This document shows, piece by piece, positions 11,689 to 23,600 of a stretch of 64,000 nt of DNA. Location: NCBI GenBank assembly GCA_036924285.1, contig JAYKYS010000004.1:21670001-21734000 (forward strand), read 5' to 3'. Source of the stretch: Asterella californica (lineage: Eukaryota; Streptophyta; Marchantiopsida; Marchantiales; Aytoniaceae). Under the pieces are notes generated by a model. It was given only the letters and a program-made list of their open reading frames with translations. It searched no databases and had not been told where the DNA came from. The position numbers and the translations under genes are program-made. Each line of letters opens with the position of its first letter. Position 1 is the first letter of the stretch.

Positions 11689-13383
11689 TGTCGTGATGTG
11701 AATTATTCCACATAGTGAATAATTCACCTCTTAGTTAGAAGTTAGTTCTCTGAGTGAAGTTAAGACCTCAGAGAAGTCGATTCTGGAGGAAGTGAGCATT
11801 CGAAATTCTGAAAACACCACGGCGTAGGTCTCGTCGCGCTGATCACCGTGGTATGTTCAAAAGTTACAAACGGAGTTGCAGGCGAAAAGTTACTTGGAGT
11901 TCCTTCTACAAGATTTCTGATACCGGGAAATTTACCATAAATCTGAGTGAGTTCGAAAAATACTTTTTAGATTTTTCTCATGTAGATTGTAGTATGTAGT
12001 ATTTGTTTAAAATTCGAAATGTACAAAAAGAGCATGTCTAGAGAAAGTTATGGCACTTCGTGTTAGCAAAGGAAAGACAAAATACCGCAGCTTTCTAGCA
12101 TATTAGCTTAGAAACTGGTTTTCAAAACCAGTTGTGAGATCAGCTTCCGTGGTGTAGCGAAGAAACTTGTAGATTTGATCCGGAGGAGGTCTCCGGATCA
12201 AATCCCTTCAGACTCACAACCGGCTTGGAGTAGGTTGGCCCCTTCGGGGGAATATGAGGGGCACCAAGTTGCCTAGGGGCGGGACACTAGATGTCCCTTA
12301 AACATACCGTGAATGCGGGACGCCTCCGTCTACCCTTGCACTAGTACAGTCACCTAGTGTGGATGCTAGAGGGAGATTACCACCGGGTTTCGAAATGGAC
12401 CTCTCACCTTCGGTCCTGGGGTAGCGAGATGGCATCAAAGATACTCCAAGTCGGTACCAATTCTTTTGTAGAAAAATGTAGAGTTCGAAATATTATTCAC
12501 TTGGGTCGAAAAATCAAGTGAAATTGATACCTCAGGCAATACTTATGACATTTCGAAGTTTAAGGGGGCCGGAAGACGACAATGGTGATAACTCGGGCTC
12601 CACGTGTTAGAACGAGGTGATTCCGGTGGCCAGAGGTAGCCGTGGTGGAGTTACTTCGAGTGGAGGTGTCAGATGCTGACTGTACAGCCGAGACGGTGGC
12701 CGTCCGTACAGATGAATCCGCAAAGGCTTAGTGAACTAGTCTTCTTACGTGTAGATTTTTTACCAATGATTTAATTTTCTGCTGCCATCTGTTTAAGGTA
12801 TCTTTTACCTCTGCCAGGTGACACTGAAGGATGCGTAGGATGGAGGAAAGCCCAGAGGGGTGTACTTCGGAGAGAGAGAATTCTGATCGCATTATCGAAA
12901 ATTATCGCAGTTTGCAGATCATCGAGCAGTGTGGAATTTACCGTGCGGGAGCTATCGAGTAGAGAGAAACAGTAGAGCTGAGGAGAAGTCTTTACACAGA
13001 GGTTACGTCTGAAGAGAACTTCTGTCTGATCAGAGTTTGGATATCGAGGGATTGAGAGTAGAGAGCAGAGTCGAGTAGAGAGGAGACCTACAACTTGTAC
13101 GCATACTTTTCTGAAAAGAAAACGGGAAGCTTCTAGGTGAACGCGCTGGTGCTTCACAGGAGCAGTTTTCTGATATTCTGAGTTACTGAACGTGAGATTT
13201 GCAGTCTGAATGATCTGAAGTTGAAGATTTACTTGCACGCCGTGTGTTTTATCTTGGCCGAATCGAGAACGTGGTGGTGTGGTTTCTTGCGGTCCGTATT
13301 TCGTGTGTGATTTTCGCCCTCTTCTTCACGATCGTATCACAGCTAGAAGGTTCCGCCCTTCCCAAGAAACTCTCGCCTCGACA
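11689..13383 (+). repeat. 5' LTR of gypsy copy 1
   Basis: 1695 bp, TG...CA ends. Next to its start is a perfect 10-bp inverted repeat (11698-11707 / 11718-11727). A second perfect stem of 14 bp with a 5-nt loop lies at 12172-12204. A block of roughly 325 bp (about 12418-12745) and a 21-bp stretch near 13057-13077 are absent from the 3' LTR. Confidence 0.93.
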
Positions 13384-13390
13384 TACAATC

Positions 13391-13408
13391 TGGTGCTTCC
13401 ACTGAGAG
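13391..13408 (+). other. Primer-binding site of copy 1
   Basis: TGGTGCTTCCACTGAGAG lies 7 bases after the LTR end, and the same 18 bases follow the copy 2 LTR. It is complementary to a tRNA 3' end TGGAAGCACCA, implying an acceptor stem starting GCTTCCA. From memory that fits a plant threonine tRNA; the identity is unconfirmed. Confidence 0.8.
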
Positions 13409-13458
13409 GCTTCTTGGGGTGATTGACCGTGAAGTTGAGTTCCAAGACGAAGAAGAAG

Positions 13459-15525
13459 ATGGATCGAAAGAGCGGAAGCGTTGCTGGTGGTACCTCTACG
13501 GCTGCTGCATCTACGTTTGCTGCAGCACCTGCGACTGCTGCGACATCTGCATCTGGTCTCGATACGGCGGAGATCTTGAAGACGCTTGCGGCCCTAGTCC
13601 AACAGCATCCGATCGTTGGAGGGGGTGAGTTGAAATCTACCAAAGCTTTGCAAGCGATAGTTAATAGATGTGGAAGGTTTGAAGGTAGAGATATTTCTAG
13701 ATATCTGCGTGAATACAGAGGAGAGATGGAACTGGTTAGAGTTACGGATATAGAGATGATAACCAGCTTTGAGTTAGCTGTTATTCCTGAGTTGCGGGAC
13801 CAAGTTAGGGATATACAGAGAAGAAATCTAGGTGTCTGGATGAGTTTCGAGCGATCTCTTCGAGAGGAGTTTCTCGAAGAAGATTCAGAGAGAGTCACTA
13901 GAAGAACGTTTCTGGACTGGGTTGAGCAGCAACCTGGTCGTATGATGGGTCTGAATGAGATGCTGAGAGAGTTTGATCGGAGGTATCGACAACTTTCGAC
14001 TCTAGAACGCATAACTTTAGATGCTAGAAGGACAGAGCTTTTTCTGCAAGCTACCGATGATGCCACGACAGATCGGTTATGCTTTATGTTGGCTGATCGA
14101 TCCGCTGAAGGAGGGGTTACTGCTGATTGGGGAAGAGTCGAGGACGCTGTTGCTGTACTAACGAGGCAGAGGAGAGGAAGAGTGGCTGTGAGAGGACGTC
14201 CGCTTGCAGAAGTGACCGCTCAACTTCGCACTGCTCCTCAAGTACAGCAACCTCCGGCTCCGGCTCCTAGACCTGTTGTACCGGCTGCAGTACCTTTGAT
14301 ACCAGTGGTGCCAGTTCCTGCACAAAGGGCACCGGTTCAGAGACCTGCGGAGAACCATGGACAACAGAACCAGATCGAAGATCTGATTCGTCAGATGCGA
14401 GAACTAAAGATGGAGCTAGCTGGTCTGTAGAGAGAGAAGCCACCGGCGTCTGCTGCTGCACGTCCAGGAGGTGCTCCTGTTTGTAGATGTATCTGATGTG
14501 ACAATCAAGATCATTTCCGAGGGGACAATCAAGAGCTCACGGCTGCTCTGCGAGATGGTGTGGTTCGCTACCAGAACGGTAGGCTGCACCTTTCTTCTAC
14601 TGGAGAGCCGCTAAGCACGCAGTTTGGACGAGGAGGCATGAGGAGTCTACCTCAGATTACAGCTGTTGCAACTGTACATGCATTGATGGCACCACCGGTA
14701 AATCCTGATGTATATGCCGGACATATTGAGGTTTCTTCTAGTCCTATGTTGCTAGATAGGACTACTGAGAAGAATACTACTCAAGTTCCTTCTGAAGTAC
14801 TGAAGAGAGGGGCAGAAACTATACGTAGGGTCACAAGGTGGAGAGATCCTGTTGATGCTACGTCTATCAAAGCATTCTTGGACGTGGATAGACACGTTCA
14901 CTGGCAAGATGCTTCTGTAGAGGAGAAGAGGCGGCGAGAAGCCTCTGAACTTGATACTGGTGTTCCGGAGGAGGCTGGGGACAGACGAAGAGTCACAAGG
15001 AGGCGAGCAGCTCCTCCAGAAGACATCCCGTCTACTTCTGCAGCTCCTCCACCTGCACCAAGTTCGATGGAGGACGTGCAGAGATCCTAGCAGGAGCCAA
15101 CGACTGCTGGTAGACGGTTTACTACCCAAGAGAAGGGGAAGAGACCGGCTTACAAGTTGGCAGCAGATATAGAGACTTCAACTGATCTCAAGAGCATCTT
15201 GGAGCAGAGAATACTTGACGCGCGAATCGAGTTTTCTCTTCGGGAGGTTCTTGGTATTGCGAAGAGGGAGTTTCACGAGCTGATCATCGACATCATCAAG
15301 CGGAAGAGACAGGTGATGTCCGAGCAAGTAGAAAGTCAGATGATAGATGTAGTAGGAGCTTCTGTTAATGATGCAGAATTCGTCAAGGTGTATTTTCAGG
15401 AGGCTGATGATATAGAGTATCAGCAAGAAGCGTTGGTTGCTGGTACCAACACTGTTGAGTTCGATGATGATGAAGCTGGCGACAAGAGTCCAGCTACTGA
15501 TAGTGACTTCAGAAAAAGACACTAG
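13459..15525 (+). pseudogene. Gag of gypsy copy 1, broken by stops
   Basis: Gag forms the cytoplasmic particle that packages element RNA. I start it at 13459 because MDRKS is shared with copy 2 while the codons upstream are not. An Ala/Thr-rich N-terminus is followed by the helical capsid-like region (SRYLREYRGEMELVRV, then TFLDWVEQQPG), a Pro-rich linker and the zinc knuckle near 14487-14530. Copy 2 has CX2CX4HX4C there. In copy 1 the tryptophan after the first Cys-Ile is a TGA stop and the last Cys is Asn, so the knuckle is lost. Other in-frame stops are TAG at 14428-14430 (CAG in copy 2), TAG at 15088-15090 (also in copy 2) and TAG at 15523-15525 (TGG in copy 2). The C-terminal part (15157-15525) is helical and acidic. 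Confidence 0.88.
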
Positions 15526-15534
15526 GCTCGTGCT

Positions 15535-15999
15535 ATGATTGCTACACGAGTTCGTCTTGGAAGTTTAGAACCTGTTGCTGCGTTAGTTGATCACGGTTCA
15601 GAGATCAACATCATGTCACGAGAGGTGTACGAGAGAGGTCAGTGGCCTATCGAACTGAACCATGGTTGGGTGCTACGAGCTGCAAACAACCAGAAGGGTG
15701 AGTTATACGGCGCATGTCCCAACGTAAGAGTGAAGCTGGGTGATGTGGAGGTAGATCAGCACTTCTTCGTGCAGTCTTCTGCTTCTTATCCTGTGATTCT
15801 TGGTCAGCCTTATATCACGGCAGTTAGAATGGAGACGAAGCTGATGGACGATGGATCTCACTATGCTAAGATCCGTAGTCCATATGATAGACGTTCTGTG
15901 CAGTTTTTGACCGTTCGTACAAACCACAAGCGAAACAGACAGACTTTGAGAGATTCTCCTATATGTAGGAGCAAGGGTTTTCTGAAACCACTCTTGTAG
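15535..15999 (+). pseudogene. Aspartic protease domain of copy 1
   Basis: A retropepsin that would mature Gag-Pol. The active site reads VDHGSEINIMS, with DHG in place of the usual DTG or DSG; the same triad is seen in copies 2 and 3, so it is the family state. A second hallmark, YPVILGQPYI, follows about 65 residues later. It ends at a TAG that is also present in copy 2, and it is linked in the same register to gag and RT through stops. Confidence 0.85.
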
Positions 16000-16034
16000 G
16001 ACGGGATACCAAGAGTGATGGATCTGCTACTACT

Positions 16035-16885
16035 ATGATCCCGCTTGAGCAGCCTGTGGGATCACAGCAGGCTGACGAAGAGGTTGCTCAAGATTCTAAG
16101 AACAACTACACTGTACATAGTTGGAAATCTGGTTTGATGGCTTTCAGTTCTGATGATTGGAGTGAGTTCACGCGAGTAGAGGATCTGACTGAGAAGAGTA
16201 GAAGGCAGATGGAGAAGTATGCAGAAAATCTGCACTGTACAGAAGTTCTGAACGAAGGTGAGATGATTTCTGGTGTTTACGAGGAGTTTGTAGGTGTACA
16301 GTCTTTTGTTCGTTGGCTGGATGATGTAGATAGGTTGATGGAGCAGATGGGAGGAAGGGTGGTGATCCTCATCCACTCTCGTAAGGTCTATGAGGAGGTT
16401 GTCTCGTGCTTACAATCTCGTCCTCATCCGAGACTGGAGAGTGGATGGAAGGATGCAATCTGCTGGTGTGGCTCTCGTGAAGAAGCAGAGGTTCACACAA
16501 AATACAAAACTGTAGCGAAGAAGGTGAAACCAGTGGCGACCTAGTTACCTGTTGATTCACGGCAGCAGATGGAGTTAGCGGCCACTGAGCCTGTACTGAG
16601 AGATCCTAAATAGATAGGACACAAGTTTACTCAACAGACACTCGAGCAGCTCCAGATAGGAGGGGTGGCTTCTTGACTGAAGTGGAGAAACGAGCTTTTG
16701 AACAGATGATAGTTAGCCATGGTAAAGCATTTTCTTTCTCAGCTGAGGAGATTGGTTGTGTGGATCCTAGTGTGATAGCTCCGTGGTTATCTTCACTGTT
16801 CCTCACGTACCTTGGGACTTGAAGCCGATTCCAGTCCCTCGTGCCTTGCTACCGATGCTATTAAGTTACTGAAGCAGAGGATGAC
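16035..16885 (+). pseudogene. Pol linker and truncated RT N-terminus of copy 1
   Basis: Matches the first 280 or so codons of the copy 2 RT frame (51078 onward): an acidic linker, FVRWLDDVDRLMEQMGGR, then the pre-RT segment ending in the Pro-Trp-Asp-Leu-Lys-Pro block. There are stops at 16542-16544 and near 16610, and frameshifts near 16670 and 16780. Coding matter stops near 16885, where the sequence jumps to the extreme end of pol (ACAAGAGACG shared). The YXDD catalytic region, RNase H and integrase are gone. Confidence 0.85.
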
Positions 16886-16995
16886 AAGAGACGAAGATGC
16901 CCCAGCAACAAAAGACGTTGAGACGGAGGAGAGTGATGATGATGAAACGATAGAAGGATGAAGAGGTTGGCACATGCCAGAGGATGTGCAGGTTT

Positions 16996-17007
16996 GGAGG
17001 GGGTGGA
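16996..17007 (+). other. Polypurine tract of copy 1
   Basis: GGAGGGGGTGGA directly precedes the 3' LTR. The identical tract precedes the copy 2 3' LTR. It primes plus-strand DNA synthesis. Confidence 0.85.
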
Positions 17008-18358
17008 TGTCGTGATGTGAATTATTCCACATAGTGAATAATTCACCTCTTAGTTAGAAGTTAGTTCTTTGAGTGAAGTTAAGACCTCAGAGAAGTCGAT
17101 TCTGGAGGAAGTGAGCATTCGAAATTCTGAAAACACCACGGCGTAGGTCTCGTCGCGCTGATCACCGTGGTATGTTCAAAAGTTACAAACGGAGTTGCAG
17201 GCGAAAAGTTATTTGGAGTTCCTTCTACAAGATTTCTGATACCGGGAAATTTACCATAAATTTGAGTGAGTTCGAAAAATACTTTTTAGATTTTTCTCAT
17301 GTAGATTGTAGTATGTAGTATTTGTTTAAAATTCGAAATGTACAAAAAGAGCATGTCTAGAGAAAGTTATGGCACTTCGTGTTAGCAAAAGAAAGACGAA
17401 ATACTACAGCTTTCTAGCATATTAGCTTAGAAACTGGTCTTCAAAACCAATTGTGAGATCAGCTTCCGTGGTGTAGCTGAGAAACTTGTAGATTTGATCC
17501 GGAGGAGGTCTCCGGATCAAATCCCTTCAGACTCACAACCGGCTTGGAGTAGGCTGGCCTCTTCGGGGGAATATGAGGGGCACCAAGTTGCCTAGGGGCG
17601 GGACACTAGATGTCCCTTAAACGTACCGTGAATGCAGGACGCCTCCGTCTACCTCTGCACTAGTGCACTCACCTAGTGTGGATGCTAGAGGGAGATTACC
17701 ACCGGGTTTCGAAATTGATCTCTCACCTTCGGGTTGGCGGGGTAGATTTTTTACCAGTGATTTAGTTTTCTGCTGCCATCTGTTTAGGGTATCTTTTATC
17801 TCTGCCAGGTGACACTGAAGGATGCGTAGGATGGAGGAAAGTCCAGAGGGGTGTACTCCGGAGAGAGAGAATTCTGATCGCATTATCGAAAATTATCGCA
17901 GTTTGCCGATCATCGAGCAATGTGGAATTTACCGTGCGGGAGCTATCGAGTAGAGAGAAACAGTAGAGCTGAGGAGAAGTCTTTACACAGAGGTTACGTC
18001 TGAAGAGAACTTCTGTCTAATCAGAGTTTGGATATCGAGGGATTGAGAGTAGAGAGGAGACCTACAACTTGTACGCATACTTTTCTGAAAAAGAAAACGG
18101 GAAGCTTCTAGGTGAACGCGCTGGTGCTTCACAGGAGTAGTTTTCTGATATTCTGAGTTACTGAACGTGAGATTTGCAGTCTGAATGATCTGAAGTTGAA
18201 GATTTACTTGCACGCCGTGTGTTTTATCTTGGCCGAATCGAGAACGTGGTGGTGTGGTTTCTTGCAGTCCGTATTTCGTGTGTGATTTTCGCCCTCTTCT
18301 TCACGATCGTATCACAGCTAGAAGGTTCCGCCCTTCCCAGGAAACTCTCGCCTCGACA
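17008..18358 (+). repeat. 3' LTR of gypsy copy 1
   Basis: 1351 bp, TG...CA ends, close to the 5' LTR apart from the two absent blocks. The terminal hairpin (17017-17026 / 17037-17046) and the 14-bp stem (17491-17504 / 17510-17523) are both kept. Confidence 0.93.
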
Positions 18359-18514
18359 CCGGTCGTGTAGAACCCTCGGGACGTGGATTCTGTGAGGGGC
18401 ACGGGCCGGGCGATTGTTGATGGGTGGCTCTCGTTAGTCTGAAATAAATTTCGCTTCCCGGTCCTCCATGGACATTTTTCCAAAACAAAAAAATAAATAA
18501 ATAAATATATTATA

Positions 18515-18724
18515 TATGATTTCATTAAAGATCAAGTAGCATCTAAGAAAGTAACAGCAAAACACAGTGCCACCTATAACACGGTGCCATCCAGTCGTTG
18601 AGTGGGAATGAAGGAATCTAGTGTGTACGAATACTAACGACTACTGGCTACTTGGACGGTTACTCGGACGGTCGCGGCCGAGACTATCCAAGTCCTCTCC
18701 TTCCTACTTTGGTCTATAGGAGAC
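18515..18724 (+). repeat. About 210-bp tandem repeat, unit 1
   Basis: Starts ATATGATTTCATTAAAGATC and ends CTACTTTGGTCTATAGGAGAC's first bases. It recurs at 18781-18982 with scattered substitutions and one 12-bp indel (an extra GGTTACTCGGAC copy near 18657). The units lie 56 bp apart. An AAAT microsatellite at about 18485-18510 precedes unit 1. Confidence 0.85.
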
Positions 18725-18780
18725 ATTGCCCTCGTTAACATGATCAAGTTTCATGACTGCACAAAGCATATAGATATTAG

Positions 18781-18982
18781 ATATGATTACATTAAAGATC
18801 AAGTAGAATCTAAGAAAGTAGCAGCAAAACACTGTGCCACCGATAACATGATTTTGCCATCCAGTCGTTGAGTGGGAATGAAGGAATCCCGTGTGTACGA
18901 ATACCAACTACTATTGGCTACTTGGACGGTCGTGGCCGAGACTATCCAAGTCCTCTCCTTCCTACTTTGGTCTATATGAGAC
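18781..18982 (+). repeat. About 200-bp tandem repeat, unit 2
   Basis: Second unit of the repeat at 18515-18724, same orientation. No coding content is evident. Confidence 0.85.
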
Positions 18983-20657
18983 CTGCGAGCACCACTCTCT
19001 TTTTTATTATCGTCTTGCCTTCTCCTTGAATAAAACACTACTAAGTTCTCTTTCCTACTCTCCCTTTGTATGAGGTTTCTCCTTGGTAACTAGAGGTATT
19101 GTTTTTCGTTAATTCCTTTAGTCTCAATCAATCTTTAGTCTTGGACATGGTGAACACAAGGTGATTGTTTTTCTCGTTAACTTCTATTTAAATTTATGTT
19201 AATATATTTAAATAAAAATAAAAATAAATTACATACAGGTTTACTGTAGATTTTCTTGAAACAAGTGTTGCGGTAAAATCCTTAGACTACGACATTGTAC
19301 ATGAGTTCTTCGCCGTTGATCGATACTGTTGTAGCTCTATCGGCCACAGACGCACAGTTAGGGTACGAGTTTCTGTTTCACGTCGTTGTTTCGTTTTTTT
19401 TACCCATTAAGTAGGCTACTTAGCACAATACTGATCTCTGAAGAATGATCTCTGAAAGACCTCTTGAATCAACTTTAATTTGTGCGCTTCTTCTCATGTT
19501 TTAACATCAGTGAATCGGCATGATCCACGTTTCTGCAGATCGAAGCAACTTTTATCTTCTGAATAAGGACACATAGTTCTTCTAAAACTTTGGTAAAGTC
19601 TTACACCGATGGACATCATTCATCAGAGGTCAAACTTTTGTACCAATTCTTTCAGGGTGATCACTGTCTAAAAACATCAACCCTTTCCATGATCTTAACT
19701 ACAATGTGCATGTCTGCATAATACTGAACAACATCGTGCGTATAAAGCAGAATCTGAGGAACATAAATGTACACATTTACGCTACGCCCCCTGTTCTAAC
19801 TCTTCTTGAGCACGGTAACCAGAACAGAATCCAAAGGAAATAGCTAACGGCTTGCAGATTTGAGTTGTAGATCTCTACCATGAGCTTCCTCCAAACACAG
19901 AGACGTTGGATCAAGTCGTCTGTGCTGCATCACCTCGCCTTTGCGTACGTTTTCATTCCAGCCTGACGAAAAGAAGCATTTATGAGCAGCAATATAATTT
20001 ATATGGAGGAGAAGTACACTTGGAGAGGTGGATCTAGCAAGTCGCAGGCTTCGGCTTAACAAGCATGTCAAACGCTACGCGGTTGCGAAGTCTCTCACCT
20101 GACGTCTCGATCCGGATGGCAAAACAGACTGCAACAATCATGCCTGACTTCAAGACGCAGCATGTATCTGCTGAACGTACACATACGGCGAAATCAGAAA
20201 GTACACAGCAGATATGATATCATCTCATTTCTTGCCTGCGCTCACAATTGCAAGACCCTGAACACAGTTTAAACCGTCACGGTCGAAGAACAGCAGGTAC
20301 CTCTGATAACAAATAACAACCTGATCGTTATAAAGTTGGATATTACAGTTCGTCGTGATTGTCTCAACTGCACAAGTTTAAACACCAAGAAGCCGATCTT
20401 ACATACCCAGGGACTTCGAGATGGATGGCTGCACACGCTCACCAAAATATGTTAGATGATAAGCGTTCCAAAAGCAGCAACTGAAACCGCTGAAGGATAC
20501 AGTTTTAAATCGAGTCATGAACAGAAGACTATGAAAAGATTAATCATGAGAAGCCCCAGCTTCAGCCTGTCGATGTTACTAGAGCAATGAAAAAGAGTGT
20601 TTGGTTTGAGAAAAAGAGAGAACCAACCTGTTTAAGTATAATTACACAGCTTATCAG
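18983..20657. other. Intergenic, nothing recognised; downstream of the Roco gene
   Basis: Mixed sequence without coding-like frames. The part next to 20657 should contain the Roco 3' UTR; no further exon is evident. Confidence 0.4.
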
Positions 20658-23600
20658 CTACAAGCATTCCAAGCTTCGATTGCGAATGCCACGGGTCATA
20701 CACTGATCACACACCCACCCAAATCTTCCTTCTTTCAAGTACTTCACCCTGTAAAGTTTGAACAGCGTTGTGTAATTATCTTTCAGATACGGCTCGAGAG
20801 ACCTCTGCAGTCGACACCATGCTTCGTTCACGAGAAAATTTTCGTTCCTGTCCAGTGGCACCTTTCCATCTTCTATTTTGATATTCTCCACTGCAGCACT
20901 CGCTACTGCCAAAGGAAGTGCTGCCTCCATGCTTCTCAATTCGGGGACAGCTTCTCCCAAACCCAAACTCACCTGCAAGGCAGCCTTTCCAAGGTAGTAT
21001 AACATTTTGGACGAGATGCGGTAGATGGATCGCAACCACTCCACGTTCTCTTTCTCTATAGAAAGATCTAAACCAGGTTGATCCTTGACACTGTGAGGTC
21101 CATTGATGGACTCACACATTAAGTGCAACCGTACAGCTGTCCCCAGACGCATCGCAGCAGTGACCTTCTGAAACATGCTGAGGTCCTCACAACTCAAATA
21201 GGGTCGTTTGGGAGTTCTGGACCGCTCCCACGACTCTGCATATCCAATTACTTTATCTACTTTCGACATGAAAGCAATCATCGAAGATTGAAGTTGGTGC
21301 TGTAAGGTGATAACTTGGTTCAGTCTGTTTTCGAAACGTCTAAGCGTGGCCTCCAAATTGTCGAACCTTCCGTCTATCTTGTGTTCCAGACGATCCATTT
21401 TAGATAGCACACGTCCGATAGTTGGTTCACCTGTACAAGATCGACCCAGTATGTTTGTTGACAACGAAGAAGATTCTGGATCTCCAGCTTCTGAAACTCT
21501 GCTGGAAGAACCATCCGCTGCAGTCCTGAGATCTGATTGGTTAGGCTGGTCTATTTCATTGTTCATCTCTTCTGAAATCTGATCCAACAGTTTCAACTGT
21601 TGTTCATGCTTTTCCTGTAATCTTTTTGTAACATTCTCTACTTCCTTCTCCGACAAGAGCTTCCTAGCTAGCTCAGAGCTACTAGGCAAGTACCCGGGAA
21701 TTGAAGGCCAAGAGTGTTCATAGTTCAATACAGAACTATTACTCTCACTCCATGAATCTAGCTTGATCTCTCCTAGCCAGTTCTTGATGTAATTTTCAAA
21801 GTTCTCCTTCAGCTTCAGTACCAGAATAGCTTGTTCGTCTCCTCTGTATTTCAATGGAACCAACTTCTCTACGCATTCCGTCCGTAGGATTCCAACCACT
21901 AGGATTATGCCTGGACAACCTTTTGTTGAGGCGCAAAACGAACGTAACTCGTCGATGATGTGCTCCTCGATGTATTTCACTGCTATCTCCCGAGACTTAT
22001 GCTTCGAACACTTCACCATCACGTCAATATGACTCTTAGTCATAAAACTGCGCTCGACGAAGACCTCGTGACCATCCATACGAAGTTGCATGCAATTGCG
22101 GGAGCAGACCACATCCCCTTCAGTAAGATTCATTTCCGTCATCAACTTGTCCCGAATGTGGATCTGCAAATGTCATTACCCTCGAAACTCAAAGACTTTC
22201 GCTTTCTAGCGGGCATGAATGATCCGATGTCAAGGCCAATCGAGATTCCTGTCCACTCGTTTTGATTTATAATCTAATACTTTCTTTTCTTATTGATTCT
22301 TCGTTCAAAGAAACAAATGAAGCAAAGAGAATGTACGTACCTGGAAGCGTGGATATAAAGCAGCTGTCATCGACATTCTTCTTGGATTGTCACACTGCAC
22401 GCGGAAACCAACGAACTCTTGATCGCTTTCTGGTGGAGAACTCCATGATAAGATTTCCATTCCCGTGAAGTAGGTATCTTCACCAACTATGGTGGGTATG
22501 TAGTATTGGGTGACTGGTCCATCTTCTATTTTATAACAAAGGTCGAAGTGGCTCAAAAGCTGCTCTAAGAAGCTTTTATCTAACTCTCGAAACTTGGGTT
22601 GGTTTTCTAAGAAGGATGAGAGAAGAAACTGTAAATCGCTAGAGCTGACAAAACCAGTCCTACTAAAAAACATAACTCTTTCCTGCTTCTGCACTGTGCT
22701 CGGTTCTACTTCAAAATTATGACCCATCGATATGAGCTCACCCAAAAAGGAATGCGTGAGCCAGTTTGGATCCACGATGATCCGGTCTAAACTGCGGATG
22801 ATTATGACACTTCCTGTGTCTTGCAGATAGGAAGCGATTGCCTCGAAGACTTCCAAGCCGCTTGTTGCGTCAAGTCTCAAAGACTCTTTGACGTCTTCTT
22901 GAAAACTATTGAAGCAAAAACTATAGAATTCTTTGGTCGACCAAACAGGACGATACTTAATATTTTTCGTCCTCTTGGCTAGTACAGAACTAATCTGTGA
23001 ACACACTTTGGGAGCGAGAAGAGTTTTGTTTTTCAACAATTCCCTAAAGATCTGAAAGATGAAGTGTTTTAAGGGATTGACTTCTGTTTTTCTCCGAGCA
23101 TCAACTACAAAAAGCTTCTCGCTACGAATGTCTAATATGTTTTTGTATTCTTCACCAAGTTTGGTAAGGATGTTCTTAGCCCAACTGGGATCAGGATCTT
23201 TCATCTTATCCATGTGTGACATCACAACGAGCACCTTCGGAAGCATCCGCCCGGTGACTTGAGAATTGGAAGCTATGAAGCGAAGCCATTCTTCCAGTTC
23301 CGATTTGAAACAGTGAGCTAATTCTTCCTTCATGCAACAGGTTTTTCTATCATAAGGACTGAACATAAAGAGGAAAATGGAAGTGTGATTTGTGCGAGGG
23401 AAGAGAATATCTTGAAGGGTCCTGAAGATCCATTGCCCCGCTAGGTCCCAAATTGCAATTTGCATCTCCTCGTCATTCTTGAGCAACTCGACTTCTATGC
23501 CTTCCGTCCTCCATAACTGCGCTGCTTTCTCTCCCAACCATCTACTTGTGCTGAAAGCCCGTGTCATGGTGTGTCGGAGCCTTGTCTTGCCTACACAAGA

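Larger units (their letters stand above)
11689..18358 (+). mobile_element. Ty3/gypsy LTR retrotransposon copy 1, internally deleted
   Basis: The element has two LTRs (11689-13383 and 17008-18358), both starting TGTCGTGATG and ending CTCGACA. It also has a PBS (13391-13408), gag, protease, the first part of RT, and a PPT beside the 3' LTR. CCGG (possibly CCGGT) flanks both ends as the target duplication. Compared with copy 2 (47116-54977), the region from early RT to near the end of pol is missing, so the copy cannot move on its own. The LTRs differ by scattered transitions and two indels, so insertion is not ancient. The gag and pol frames carry several stops. Confidence 0.93.

Noticed and set aside
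13326..14066. Long minus-strand frame (246 codons) antisense to copy 1 gag
   Set aside because: It mirrors the gag coding strand; the same antisense frame in copy 2 (48426-49004) follows from gag codon usage.
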